From Pteria penguin (taxonomy: Eukaryota; Mollusca; Bivalvia; Pterioida; Pteriidae): a DNA stretch of 64,000 bases. The number at the start of each line of letters is the position of its first letter. Within the stretch, counting starts at the first letter, position 1. The stretch lies in assembly GCA_035048485.1 (NCBI GenBank), contig CM068587.1:22731034-22795033 (forward strand), written 5' to 3'. The notes beneath the pieces were generated by a model. It was not told the origin of the DNA. It saw only the letters and a list, made by a program, of their open reading frames with translations, and searched no databases. This document shows, piece after piece, positions 47,741-58,590 of the stretch. A program made the position numbers and the translations under genes.

Positions 47741-48316
47741 GACCAAACAAACCTTGATTTATTGCTTTTAAAGAGGTACTACAGTAAATATTACCATAAT
47801 AATGCCAGTATGAAGTTTCACGAAGAAAATATTTCAAACTTTTAGAGAAATCAATAGTTTTGTTTTCCGAGTCCGTGTTAGCTTCTGCGTACTAGTTTTA
47901 GTGTCGGTCCTTCTCAACTTCAAACATTCGACAGAAACAAACCTTGATTTATTGCTATTAAAGAGGTACTACAGTAAATATTACCATAATAATGCCAGTA
48001 TGAAGTTTCACGAAGAAAATATTTCAAACTTTTAGAGAAATCAATAGTTTTGTTTTCCGAGTCCGTGTTAGCTTCTGCGTACTAGTTTTAGTGTCGGTCC
48101 TTCTCAACTTCAAACATTCGACAGAAACAAACCTTGATTTATTGCTATTAAAGAGGTACTACAGTAAATATTACCATAATAATGCCAGTATGAAGTTTCA
48201 CGAAGAAAATATTTCAAACTTTTAGAGAAATCAATAGTTTTGTTTTCCGAGTCCGTGTTAGCTTCTGCGTACTAGTTTTAGTGTCGGTCCTTCTCAACTT
48301 CAAACATTCGACAGAA
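47741..48316. repeat. 190-bp tandem repeat, three copies
   Basis: Copies start at 47751, 47941 and 48131 (accttgatttattgct...). The second and third look identical and the first differs at very few positions, so the triplication is recent. The unit contains no frame and lies in PARP1 intron 2. Confidence 0.9.
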
Positions 48317-48754
48317 GTAGAGCATGAAGCACCTGAAGAACATTGATATCAACAAAAGAAGCACTCAAACAACTCAAAATATGATTGTACTATCAGTGAA
48401 ATGTTTACTAACACTGAAGAGTTTTTAGTAGTCGCCACTCGGGTGATCAAGTAGGAGGATTTCAGGGGCCCAGAAGCAAAAGATGTTGTCTCGCTATCGC
48501 TAATTTTAGTCCCTTCTCAACCTAACAGTACACATCATTCTTGTTCGCTGACTCACTTTCAGTCTTATTGTTTTTCTTTTTCTTTGAATTCCTGATCTCT
48601 TTCCAGAACTTCCTGCATCATTTGGTTGTCTTAGATCTTATCATTTAGAATTGAAAGATCTTTATCTCTAATCCCCATCATAGTTTTTAAAATAATCTTG
48701 TCTGTCCTCCCCCTGTTGCCTTCTTTTTAACGGATTTTGGGCCCCGCTCTGTAG

Positions 48755-50027
48755 TGCCACATTTTTATACGACCGTCACTAGAGAGATTTATTATGTTAT
48801 GGCGCTGTCTGTCCGTGCGTCTGTCCGTCCAGGGTCATGTTTTCCAGACTTTTTTTTGCCAGTCTTTCAAGATATTGAGTTGAAATTTGATATATAGCTT
48901 TATTTCAAGCGGTGTCAGTACCAGTTCGAGTTTTGTTACGATTGACCTACTTTTGACGGATTTATGGCCCTTGGACTTATAAATTTCAAAATTTTTTAAA
49001 AAACTCATTAAAAATCTATTTTTTGTTAAATCATTATGAAATTTCTCATGAAACAAGTAAAGTGTACGAACTGTCACATATGTTACGGTTTTTAATATCT
49101 TTTTCTTAATTTTTGAGAAATTTATAATTTTAAGGGGGTGGGGGGGTTGACCATATGTCCTAGGTTATGTTTTCTGGACTTTTTTTGCCGTCTTTCAAGA
49201 TATTGAGTTGAAATGTAGTATATAGCTTTATATCAAGCAGCGTCAGTACCAGTTAGAGTTTTGTTATGATTGACCTCCTTTTGACGGAGTTATGGCCCTT
49301 GGACTTATAAATTTTAAGATTTTTTCAGAAATTCATTAAAAATCTAATTTTTTTTCAAAACATTATGAAATTTTTCATGAAACAAGTAAAGTCTACCAAC
49401 TATCACATATGTTACGGTTTTTAATATCTTTTTCTTCATTTTGAGAAATTTATAATTTTAAGGGGGGATGACCATCTGTCAAAGGTCATGTTTTCCTGAC
49501 TTTTTTTGCCGTCTTTCAAGATATTGAATTGAAATTTGGTATATTGCTTTATTCCAAGCGGCGTCAGTACCAGTTCGAGTTTTGTTACTATTGATCACTT
49601 TTGACGGATTTATGGCCCTTGGACTTATAAGTTTCAAGATTTTGTTTTGAAAATTCATTAAAAATCTAATTTTTGTAAAAACATTATGAAATTATGAAAA
49701 CTAAAATGTACCAATTTTCACATATTTTACAGGTATTGATATCTTTTTCTTCATTTTTGAGAAATTTATAATATTAGGAGGGGGGGGGGGGCTTGTATTA
49801 AAAAGTTTCAAGGGTTTTTTTTGCAGGTCAAGTTCCAAGATGGGTTGGATAGGACCATTTCTGCAGGAGTTATTGCCCTTGGACTTATTCCTATGATAAA
49901 ATGCTATGAAACGCAATTAACTTTAGTAAACATCAGATGTTTTTCATGAAAATCATGCCAAACGCGAATTGATCCTGTCCGAATAAAGTGATGGGCATAT
50001 TATGCCACGCTAGATGTTGCTCTTGTT
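48755..50027 (+). mobile_element. Compound non-autonomous element with about 325-bp internal repeats
   Basis: The left end reads tttatacgaccgtcactaga and includes gtctgtccgtgcgtctgtcc. The right end reads gatgggcatattatgccacg and ends gctcttgttt. In between are three diverged copies of a roughly 325-bp unit (starts near 48840, 49169 and 49490; gtctttcaagatattgagtt, tttatggcccttggacttat) and a partial fourth. The layout is like that of the 15573-18293 element: a gtccgtc-rich head, internal tandem copies and a cttgttt end. It is non-coding. Confidence 0.6.
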
Positions 50028-50029
50028 TT

Positions 50030-51429
50030 CATTTCAAGCACCTCGGTCCAAGTCTGTAATCCGTATTACGTACTAGATTTACTGTTTGCATCACTGCTGT
50101 TAAAGTCCTTACAAAAGATCGGTGTTAAAAGTTCCAACCAAGGCAGCAAACGATTCAGATTAGGCAGAGACATATAACAATTCAGACTTCTTGAAAACTT
50201 TTGAAACTTGTCAGCCATTCAGTCTGACAAACTGATTGACTTTGTCAGATTGAACAAAATTTTGTCATATCGAATTTTTTTCTCAATATTTGGAGTAGGA
50301 AATGAAAAAATTTGAAAATAAACACCAGTGGAATTCAATGCCCTAAATTTAATGAATCATTTTCAATTTCCATTTCATATTCGTTAATTATTTGTTCCAT
50401 TTGTCTGTCATTTTCATCTTCAGATAGTTTATTATCACTAGTGTTGTGTATCGGAAGTGATTTAAGAATCGATAATCAGATGATGATCGGAAAAGGTAAA
50501 CCGATCGATTATCAATTTAAATCGGAAATCCTTATTCTTTGAAATTTAGAGTTTGACTAATAATAGACCATGTAGCAAATCTAATTTTGATTTTTGATTT
50601 GGCCGATCCGTTGGTTTTAGTCACCATCTTGCATTCGCACATCTTCTGCCTTTTCCTGTGTAGTGTAAAAAAAACCCCTCAGTTTGGAAGTCATTCATAG
50701 CTGTTATTAAAAATTAGCCCCTGTAGTTATTAACACTCACATGTATGCCAGACAAATAAGTCTGTGCTTTGGCGTGTAATGGAGATGGTAAAAGACTTTC
50801 ACAATTCAACTGACCAAAACTGATAAAAGCGACAGTTTTCAGGAACTCTGACAATTTGTTATATGTTTCTGGATTTGACTTACTATATATGTAGTCATTT
50901 TGACGTTAGGCTTCTCTTATTCGATATTTTACAATGCTTGTATCAAACATGATCTTAAAGTTTAAATTTTGAAAATGAACTACATTCTTCGATTTATGGA
51001 TTTTAAAAGAATTTGCAGTACTCCCACTTGGTATCTAACCACAATATCGGATTAATTTGGTTTTTCCTTAAAGTTGAAAAGTAAATTGTTTGAACCTGCT
51101 CCACAAATGTAGGGAAAAAATGTTGCACATTTAAAAAATACTAACGAAACAAGGTTATAATTATTAAAAAAATAGATTGTGAAAGAATCGAATGGACTGC
51201 AGAAGAGGAGTCTGGAGAGCTAAATGAAAAAAAAATTAAAACTGAAAATAGGAGTGAAAAAGTTGAACATGATGAAGTTAAAGATGTAAATACATTACCT
51301 TGCAACTTTATTTTCAACTGGTAAAACTGTATGTCAAAAGTTGGGAGGGAATGTTTTGAACCTGTCTGAATAACCATTTTCTAAAGAAGGCTTAGATTTT
51401 CCTGATTATCTCATATTATTTTGAATCAG
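50030..51429. other. PARP1 intron 2, last part
   Basis: No recognisable repeat or gene. Short frames (50312-50542, 51141-51377) are low-complexity. A patch at about 50340-50450 resembles, on the minus strand, the acidic coding remnant of the hAT-like element (aatgaaaatgacagacaaat). Confidence 0.45.
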
Positions 51430-51553
51430 GTTCCAAACTGGTTTCATTACCATTGCTTTTGGAAAAGAGCCAAAGTAACAAATTATGCAGACATTCATGG
51501 ATTTGATTCTTTGAGATGGGATGACCAACAAAAGATAAAGGAGAAAATTGAAG
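51430..51553 (+). CDS. PARP1: PARP1 exon 3 (residues 48-88, second half of zinc finger 1)
   Basis: It encodes VPNWFHYHCFWKRAKVTNYA, then DIHGFDSLRWDDQQKIKEKI and E. H53 and C56 complete the C21-C24-H53-C56 zinc site at the same numbering as in human PARP1. V48 and the W-F-H-x-x-C-F-W block are conserved, as is the closing LRWDDQQK signature. The acceptor is gaatcag|gtt and the donor is gaag|gtgaaa. The exon ends in phase 1, the single g pairing with ct of the next exon to give Ala. Confidence 0.95.
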
Positions 51554-51654
51554 GTGAAAATATTTATGATATTAGTTTCATATTTCCTTGAAGAATTTAA
51601 CTCATTTGAGTCAAGAGTGAAATTAGAATTTTTATAGGTCTCATATAGAAATGT

Positions 51655-52020
51655 GGGCATGTTATGCTATGCTGCTGTCATCTATCTGTCAATCAATTTT
51701 GTCTTTGCAACTCCTCCTAAACCCTTGGGGTAATTTTGATGAAACTTGAGAACCATATGAAGATGTGCATATTGGAAGGGGAATGCAGTTCAAAATAATT
51801 TACAAAAGTTATGGCCCTTGGACTTGGACTCTTAGATTTTTCTATGCAGAAATCCTTGTCTTCACAACTCCTCCTAAATCCTTGGTGGATTTTGATGAAA
51901 CTTGGTACAAAGAAACATCACATTATGATGTGCATATTGAACAGGAAATTTCACTTGTCATAATTTAATAGAACTGTAGTTGGTGTATTTATGAAAGGTG
52001 GGGGCATGTCAACATGGGAA
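51655..52020. repeat. Dispersed repeat fragment in PARP1 intron 3
   Basis: The sequence gggcatgttatgctatgctg...ctttgcaactcctcctaaac...ttttgatgaaacttg has a second partial copy from about 51850 (cttcacaactcctcctaaat, gatgaaacttggtac). It contains atggcccttggacttgg, shared with the compound element at 48755. It looks like another member of that repeat class. Confidence 0.55.
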
Positions 52021-52702
52021 ATTATGGATGTACAAAGAAAATCAATTAGCCAACATACAACTGAAGAAGAAAACTGAACTATTTTACCAGTATGATTTGT
52101 AATCTAAGTACACCACAGTTTGATTAGATATTTACTGCTTGTTTGTATGATACAATGATAAGTTAAGATAACAAAATGTGGGCATATTATGTACTGGTTT
52201 ATCTTTTTGGATGCAGAAAAATATATTGTGGTGGTAACTTGATTCTACTTTTAGCTTTTAGCAAATATTTGAAGACTTTTACCATTCTCTACAATGTATT
52301 ACAATATCTTTTGATTCGGATAAGATAGAGGTTTCATATTTGCTGGATAACTTCTTTACTGAAATGCTTAATAAATATATCATATCATATCAGATCAAAA
52401 TTGTTTATTTTAACTCGTTTGTCAAACTCTGAATTGTTTTCTGCCATGTGTGTTATGAAGATTTCACAGATTTATTAATAGTACCTATCCACTAAGTTCA
52501 TTGATTCAAATACAAGTCTCCTTGTTAAGATTGAACTGTGCAGATTTTTATGTAAAAACATGAATGAATCAAAATATATGTAAAATTAATTATAAATTGT
52601 GTTATATATGAATTATTTAACATAAGGGCTATAAAGTTCATCATATATCAATTATTTATTCTTTAATTGTCCTCTTTTACACCATTGTCATATTGGATTT
52701 AG

Positions 52703-52821
52703 CTGATGATGGAGCTGGTGGTGACAATGGAACATCTGGTTCAGCAGGTGGTGATTTCAAGACAGAATACGCAAAGTCTAACAGAAGTACCTGCCGGGGA
52801 TGTAACGATAAGATTGACCAA
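52703..52821 (+). CDS. PARP1: PARP1 exon 4 (residues 89-128, linker and start of zinc finger 2)
   Basis: After a Gly/Asp/Ser-rich linker (ADDGAGGDNGTSGSAGGD, residues 89-106) the exon encodes FKTEYAKSNRSTCRGCNDKI and DQ. C119 and C122 are the first two ligands of finger 2; EYAKSNRSTC is almost invariant among PARP1 proteins. The acceptor is ttggatttag|ct and the donor is caa|gtaggt, phase 0 out. The linker is shorter than in human, so finger 2 sits about six residues earlier. Confidence 0.95.
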
Positions 52822-53725
52822 GTAGGTTTGTTATACCCATTTCTTACAGAAGCTGTTGTATTTAGTGATCCACATATCTGTCTCTGCATGTCTGTCAGTC
52901 TCTTTGTTACAATGACTATATCCTGATGATAACAGAGGAGTGATAAGAGTAAATGTTACCTTTTTAACTTGGAAACTGTGATACAGAGGTTACGTTCAAT
53001 TTTCGATGCTTTCAATTTCATAATTCTAGAATTATGGAAGATTAGAGACTTAGAGATATATCAATAAGATTCAATGTAGATTAAGCGCAGAAAAATCTGA
53101 AACAAATTTTCTACCTTTAAACAACTGATTGTGAAGAACATAGCAGCTTAATCAGACTTCAGAGTGTATATCTTTTAGAAAACTATGTTGGGGCAGGTGC
53201 AGTTTAAGTTTTTAAATATAACTAAAAGTAAAACTTTTTCTGCCAATATGTCGTAGATAGGGATAAACGCTTATCTTTTGCTGATTGAAAGATCAAGTAT
53301 AAACATTTTGCTAAATACATCTAGGTAGGTGCTACATTTCATGTTGTAAAATAGGATAAATTGAAATTTGCAATTCTTTCTCCATTCTTATTCTTAAAAT
53401 TTTACCTATCAACTTTCATAATACATTATCATAATACAGGGTTATTCCTCAACTGGGTAGGTATCCGAGTTCATTGCCATGGTGATATCAGACGATTCCT
53501 AAATGGAAGCAGAGATGTTGAAAACTACATCATCATGTCTGACTTCCAGACTGACAAACTTGGAGAATTTGGCCGAATAAAAAAACATGGAAAAAACTAA
53601 AGTATTTTTAGTCCACATGATAGTTGTTATTGTTTTTAAGCCTCTTTCAACATTATTTCTTTCACATCATTGCAGCATCACACTGATGCAGGTTTCAGAA
53701 ATTTTGACCTATGTTAAAGATTAAT
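52822..53725. other. PARP1 intron 4, first part
   Basis: There is a 79-codon frame at 53361-53600 (residues such as VENYIIMSDFQTDKLGEFGR) that I do not recognise. It lies between no matching exon phases and is not part of PARP1. Nothing else of note. Confidence 0.45.
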
Positions 53726-53729
53726 CTTT

Positions 53730-54890
53730 ATGCAGTGAAGGATGTTCAATGTGCCAAACCAATTCTTAACCATAGACTAATCTTTATGCCCCGGATCAAT
53801 GTTTTTGTTCTGTCTGTTTGTTTATTTGTCTGTTTGACTGTCTTTTATGAATTTAACCTGACCTTCAACCTACTTTTCAAAATCTTAACATGGATTATAA
53901 CTTTTGAATCGTAAAAGGTATGGCTTTCATAATTCTTATGTTTTCCCATGGGATGGGGTGTAATCAAGATATAGGACATTGCAAAATTTGCCTTATTTTG
54001 ACTTTGTTGCTGCTGGGGGCATTCATGTTTCACAAACTCATTTAAAGTTTAATGTTGACATTAAATGTTAAATGTTAAATTAAATGTTTAATGTAGGTCC
54101 ATACTTAATTTGTAACATACAGTTTGGCCAGTATTTTAGCAAAAAATAAAAAACAGAATATTAAGTGTCTTTTCGGTAAAATCCCTGTCTTTTGGTGACC
54201 ATAGAGTCTTTTAGGTGAGTTGCAGCTCAGGATTATTAGTCATTTCGGCACTTACAGAATTTCTTGTTTTAAGATTTAAGCACTGTAAAGACTACGATGT
54301 GATAGGTAGGTGGATTTATCAAAATATAGATGTTTATAGTCGAAAGAATTGTAGTTTGTGAATCATGTTGGGCATTCGGACCACACGTTTATAAATTTTG
54401 TTGGACAGAAATGAATTTAGTCAGTTTTGCCAGCATGTCATTTTTATGCCCCCCTCCCCTTCAATGATATGAAATGGTAATTCATCATTCCGTTATTCCG
54501 ACATTATTCAGTTTCCACTTTTTTCTCTTTGAAAGTTTGATGGATTAAATTGATATTGAGTATGCAGATATATGAAGGGAAGATGCAGTTATAGTTTGAA
54601 TATGGGTGTGGTTCGGTAATTATTTTTTAAAGAGTAATTGCCCTTGAACATAGAAAATTTCTTAAAAATGACAGTTTCCGCTCATTTTGTCAGTGAAGAT
54701 GTGATGGATTAAATTGATATTGGGTATTGGGTATATAGATGTATCAAGGCAAAATGCAAGTCAAATTTGAATATAGGTAATTTTTGACAGAGTAGTTGCC
54801 CTTGAAAATATTAGTTTTCAAACTTTTCTGGCAATTATATTTCACTTGCTTAGCTGCCAGTGGGGCATTTTTGTCTCACCGACACATTAA
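53730..54890. repeat. Two dispersed repeat fragments with gccccc/gggggc edges
   Basis: The first (about 53788-54030) runs from tttatgccccggatcaatg, through cttcaacctacttttcaaaa and cataattcttatg, to gctgctgggggcattcatgt. The second (about 54446-54885) runs from tttatgcccccctccccttc, with a duplicated body (gatggattaaattgatattg at 54538 and 54706), to cagtggggcatttttgtctc. Both edges are of a type I associate with bivalve genomes. They are non-coding. Confidence 0.5.
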
Positions 54891-54939
54891 AATTTTAGTT
54901 GTCTCTTCATTTCATGTAAATTCAGATCAATTTATTACT

Positions 54940-55072
54940 GACATGATTGCTGAAATGGTTAAATGCTTTATATATATCACTAGCATAATTGCTAAAGTTA
55001 TAAATTGCTTGATTTATATCATAAGTATAATTGCTAAAATGGTTAAATGCTTGATTCATATCACTAGGGATA
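54940..55072. repeat. Imperfect tandem repeat of about 54 bp
   Basis: Two to three copies of attgctaaaatggttaaatg followed by cttgatttatatcactag. Confidence 0.7.
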
Positions 55073-55267
55073 AGGATTAATTCATGATTAAACAAATATG
55101 TGTATTGGTGAGAGGTAGGCAGCAGTGGCTTTTTACAAGTACAATGCTTCTCACCTGAGAACGAGGCACAGCCAAAAGCTTTCTCAGTTCAAAGTCAAGA
55201 TGTCCTTGATCTCAGTAATATCCTGTCTGTCCGATAAGGAAATAAAAACAGAGATCCTGTGTTATGG

Positions 55268-57083
55268 TAAATAAATGATTCCTCACCACCATACTTCACA
55301 TTGGTATGTAGCATAAATGATTCCTCACCACCATACTTCACATTGGTATGTAGCATAAATGATTCCTCACCACTATACTTCACATTGGTATGTAGCATAA
55401 ATGATTCCTCACCACCATACTTCACATTGGTATGTAGCATAAATGATTCCTCACCACCATACTTCACATTGGTATGTAGCATAAATGATTCCTCACCACT
55501 ATACTTCACATTGGTATGTAGCATAAATGATTCCTCACCACTATACTTCACATTGGTATGTAGCATAAATGATTCCTCACCACTATACTTCACATTGGGA
55601 TGTAGCATAAATGATTCCTCACTACTATACTTCACATTGGTATGTAGCATAAATTATTTCTCACTACTATACTTCACATTGATATGTAGCATAAATGATT
55701 CCTCACCACTATACTTCACATTAAGATGTAGCATAAATGATTCCTCACCACTATACTTCACATTGGGATGTAGCATAAATGATTCCTCACCACCATACTT
55801 CACATTGGTATGTAGCATAAATGATTCCTCACCACCATACTTCACATTGGTATGTAGCATAAATGATTCCTCACCACTATACTTCACATTGGTATGTAGC
55901 ATACATGATTCCTCACCACTATACTTCACATTGGGATGTAGCATAAATGATTCCTCACTACTATACTTCACATTGGTATGTAGCATAAATTATTTCTCAC
56001 TACTATACTTCACATTGATATGTAGCATAAATGATTCCTCACCACTATACTTCACATTAAGATGTAGCATAAATGATTCCTCACCACTATACTTCACATT
56101 GGGATGTAGCATAAATGATTCCTCACCACTATACTTCACATTGGTATGTACCATAAATGATTCCTCACCACTATATTTCACATTGGTATGTAGCATAAAT
56201 GATTCCTCACCACCATACTTCACATTGGGATGTAGCATAAATGATTCCTCACTACTATACTTCACATTGGTATGTAGCATAAATGATTTCTCACTACTAT
56301 ACTTCACATTGATATGTAGCATAAATGATTCCTCACCACTATACTTCACATTGGTATGTAGCATAAATGATTCCTCACCACTATACTTCACATTGGTATG
56401 TAGCATAAATGATTCCTCACTACTATACTTCACATTGGTATGTAGCATAAATGATTCCTCACTACTATACTTCACATTGGTATGTAGCATAAATGATTCC
56501 TCACCACTATACTTCACATTGGTATGTACCATAAATGATTCCTCACCACTATACTTCACATTGGTATGTAGCATAAATGATTCCTCACCACTATACTTCA
56601 CATTGGTATGTAGCATAAATGATTCCTCACCACCATACTTCACATTGGTATGTAGCATAAATGATTCCTCACCACCATACTTCACAATGGTATGTAGCAT
56701 AAATGATTCCTCACCACTATACTTCACATTGGTATGTAGCATAAATGATTCCTCACCACTATACTTCACATTGGTATGTAGCATAAATGATTCCCCACCA
56801 CTATACTTCACATTGATATGTAGCATAAATGATTCCTCACCACGGATAAACATTGGTATGTAGCATAAATGATTCCTCACTACTATACTTCACATTGGTA
56901 TGTAGCATAAATGATTCCTCACCACTATACTTCACATTGGTATGTAGTATAAATGATTCCTCACCACTATACTTCACATTGGTATGTAGCATAAATGATT
57001 CCCCACTACTATACTTCACATTGGTATGTAGCATACATGATTCCTCACCACCATACTTCACATTAGTATGTAGCATAAATGCA
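55268..57083. repeat. Minisatellite, 42-bp unit, about 43 copies, in PARP1 intron 4
   Basis: The unit reads ataaatgattcctcaccact followed by atacttcacattggtatgta and gc. Variant units (gggatg, aagatg, attatttctc, actacta) recur in the same order 336 bp apart (8 units; 55591 and 55927) and in altered form 294 bp later (7 units; 56221), showing block duplication. Being a multiple of three with few stops, it leaves a 520-codon frame open on the plus strand (55301-56863, repeat CSINDSSPLYFTLV) and frames of up to 296 codons on the minus strand (repeat MLHTNVKYSGEESF). The intron position and dual-strand openness argue against coding. Confidence 0.95.
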
Positions 57084-57156
57084 GTGCACGAGTAAGATGC
57101 CATCGCTATGTAACTAAAACAGTTTTGACATGACATATATTCTACAATTTATTCAG

Positions 57157-57296
57157 AATGAGGTACGGATCTCAAAGAAAGAATATGAAAGCGAGAGAGC
57201 CAAGCTGTATGGTCCACAAGATCTATGGCATCATGTAGATTGTTTTGTAACAGATCGAGAGGCATTAGGGTTTGAACTGGACATGAGTCCTGATAG
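57157..57296 (+). CDS. PARP1: PARP1 exon 5 (residues 129-174, rest of zinc finger 2)
   Basis: It encodes NEVRISKKEYESERAKLYGP, then QDLWHHVDCFVTDREALGFE and LDMSPD. H154 and C157 are the last two ligands of finger 2, in the conserved W-x-H-x-x-C-F context; REALGF corresponds to REELGF in human. The acceptor is ttattcag|aat. The only donor that keeps the frame is cctgatag|gcaaga, a GC donor with otherwise good consensus, leaving phase 2. Readthrough would add 30 residues and stop, which explains the longer open frame to 57387. Confidence 0.93.
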
Positions 57297-57541
57297 GCAA
57301 GATATAACAATGTTAATCATAAATCTCACAGCTAAGTTAATTATATCTCACCAGTTTATTTTGATATTTTATTTGTATTATTTGTGACATAAAATATGCC
57401 TGCGAAGGAATATTATCTAGTAAAGAACAGTATTTCACATGTAAAATATAAGTTCATTTTGTTACATTTTACAAGTTTCATTATTTGTTTGTTTAGTTAA
57501 ATGCTGAAATGTAGTCATATGAATAAGAATTTATTTTGCAG
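57297..57541 (+). other. PARP1 intron 5, a GC-AG intron
   Basis: The 245-bp intron begins gcaaga and ends ttttgcag. The upstream exon ends in ag (phase 2) and the next begins with c, giving Ser175, after which the frame reads IVGFGKLNKDDKD, similar to the [12 protein letters not shown] region of human PARP1. The alternative GT at 57287-57288 leads to an early stop after joining. Confidence 0.85.
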
Positions 57542-57616
57542 CATTGTTGGATTCGGAAAACTGAATAAGGATGACAAAGACATGTTAATTGAGAAACTTG
57601 GAAAGGGAGGAAAAGG
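57542..57616 (+). CDS. PARP1: PARP1 exon 6 (residues 175-199, end of finger 2 domain)
   Basis: It encodes (S)IVGFGKLNKDDKDMLIEKL and GKGGK, matching the ...[20 protein letters not shown] segment that closes the second finger in human. The acceptor is ttttgcag|c and the donor is aagg|gtaata; it ends in phase 2 with gg, completed to Gly200 by the next exon. Confidence 0.93.
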
Positions 57617-58092
57617 GTAATAAAACTATGAAGAATGTTAATAAAACTATTATCAAGAATTAAATCAACATTAATAACATCTAAATGAGACAATAATATA
57701 ATATTTGATTTGTTATGTCAACCATATAACATTGTGTGTAAATTAATATGATTACCATTTTTTTTTTACCTATACATCAATATACAGAATATGCAGACAT
57801 TATTTTCTTCAATTTAAAGCTGATTTCAGTTTTTTTCATTTGGAGAATTTATTTCAAAATGTGTTGGATTTTGTGAAAAAAGTAATGAAGCAGCAGAAGT
57901 TTAGTATTAATCCCCTTTGTCAGTTCTTTTCTACATGTTTTCAATTTTATTTTATTTTTTTTTTTAAATTATGTCTGAATATGAGAAATAATACTTCATA
58001 GACGTTGTATTGAAACCAAAGGAGATGGTTGTTGTCATATTTTGTATAAATGTATAGTTTTATTATCCGGTAAATATTATGCTAAACTATAG
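57617..58092. other. PARP1 intron 6
   Basis: A 476-bp AT-rich intron with GT-AG ends (gtaata...aaactatag). No other feature. Confidence 0.7.
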
Positions 58093-58177
58093 GAAGAAGA
58101 GGAAAGGTGGAGAGAGTAAGGGAGCTGGTGGAAAGAAAGTTAAGAAAGAAGAAACAGAAGAAGAAAAGAAACTTAAA
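58093..58177 (+). CDS. PARP1: PARP1 exon 7 (residues 200-228, nuclear localisation signal)
   Basis: It encodes (G)KKRKGGESKGAGGKKVKK followed by EETEEEKKLK. Two basic clusters, KKRK (201-204) and KKVKK (214-218), are spaced like the bipartite nuclear localisation signal of human PARP1. In human the caspase-3/7 site DEVD lies between the clusters; here the spacer is GGESKGAGG with no Asp, so that site is absent. The acceptor is ctatag|g and the donor is aaa|gtatga, phase 0 out. The following EEEKKLK joins directly to EQSELLWKIRD of exon 8, as KALKAQNDLIW does in human. Confidence 0.92.
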
Positions 58178-58331
58178 GTATGACTTTTCTATTTAAAGTT
58201 CAGTTTATCCACAGGCACTGTGTTACATGAAGAGTGCCTTTAAATATCCAACTCCCCTATATCATCTTGTTCCCTTTCCCTTCTGGTAAGAAATGACAAC
58301 CAGAGTACACCCACTTGAATCTGTATTTCCT

Positions 58332-58590
58332 ACAAGTTCCAATGATAATCAAAGGAAAATAAAGCACCAGCATGTAAAGCAATGTCTAACCTTTTGATAT
58401 TTGTCCTCGAAATTTCCTTCAAGGATTTTTAAAAGCACCAACAAATGTAAATTTGAAAGGCACCAATTGAATTTGCATTTGTTGGCACTTTTAAATATGA
58501 TTGAATGAAATTTGATGACAGATATCAAAAGGTTAGACATTGTTTTACATGCTGATGCTTTCTTTTCCTTTGATTATTATAGGAACTTGT
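58332..58590. repeat. 259-bp foldback with arms of about 121 bp
   Basis: 58332-58453 (acaagttccaatgataatca ... caacaaatgtaaatt) is the near-perfect reverse complement of 58470-58590, with a 16-nt spacer and about a dozen mismatches. The whole unit would fold into one long stem in the PARP1 pre-mRNA (intron 7). Its right edge creates an acceptor-like tattatag|gaactt that leads only to a short dead-end frame. It could be a MITE or a recent inverted duplication; no target duplication is clear. Confidence 0.85.

Noticed and set aside
52693..52926. Separate small gene suggested by a 77-codon frame
   Set aside because: Only 52703-52821 is conserved and it is exon 4 of PARP1. The rest is readthrough into intron 4.
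53361..53600. 79-codon frame in intron 4 that looks protein-like at its end
   Set aside because: There is no recognisable domain and no counterpart in PARP1 between fingers 1 and 2. The upstream part is low-complexity. I could not support a gene.
55301..56863. 520-codon plus-strand open frame with a 14-residue repeat
   Set aside because: It is the 42-bp minisatellite read in one frame. The opposite strand is open as well, it lies in a PARP1 intron, and it has no independent promoter or signal peptide.
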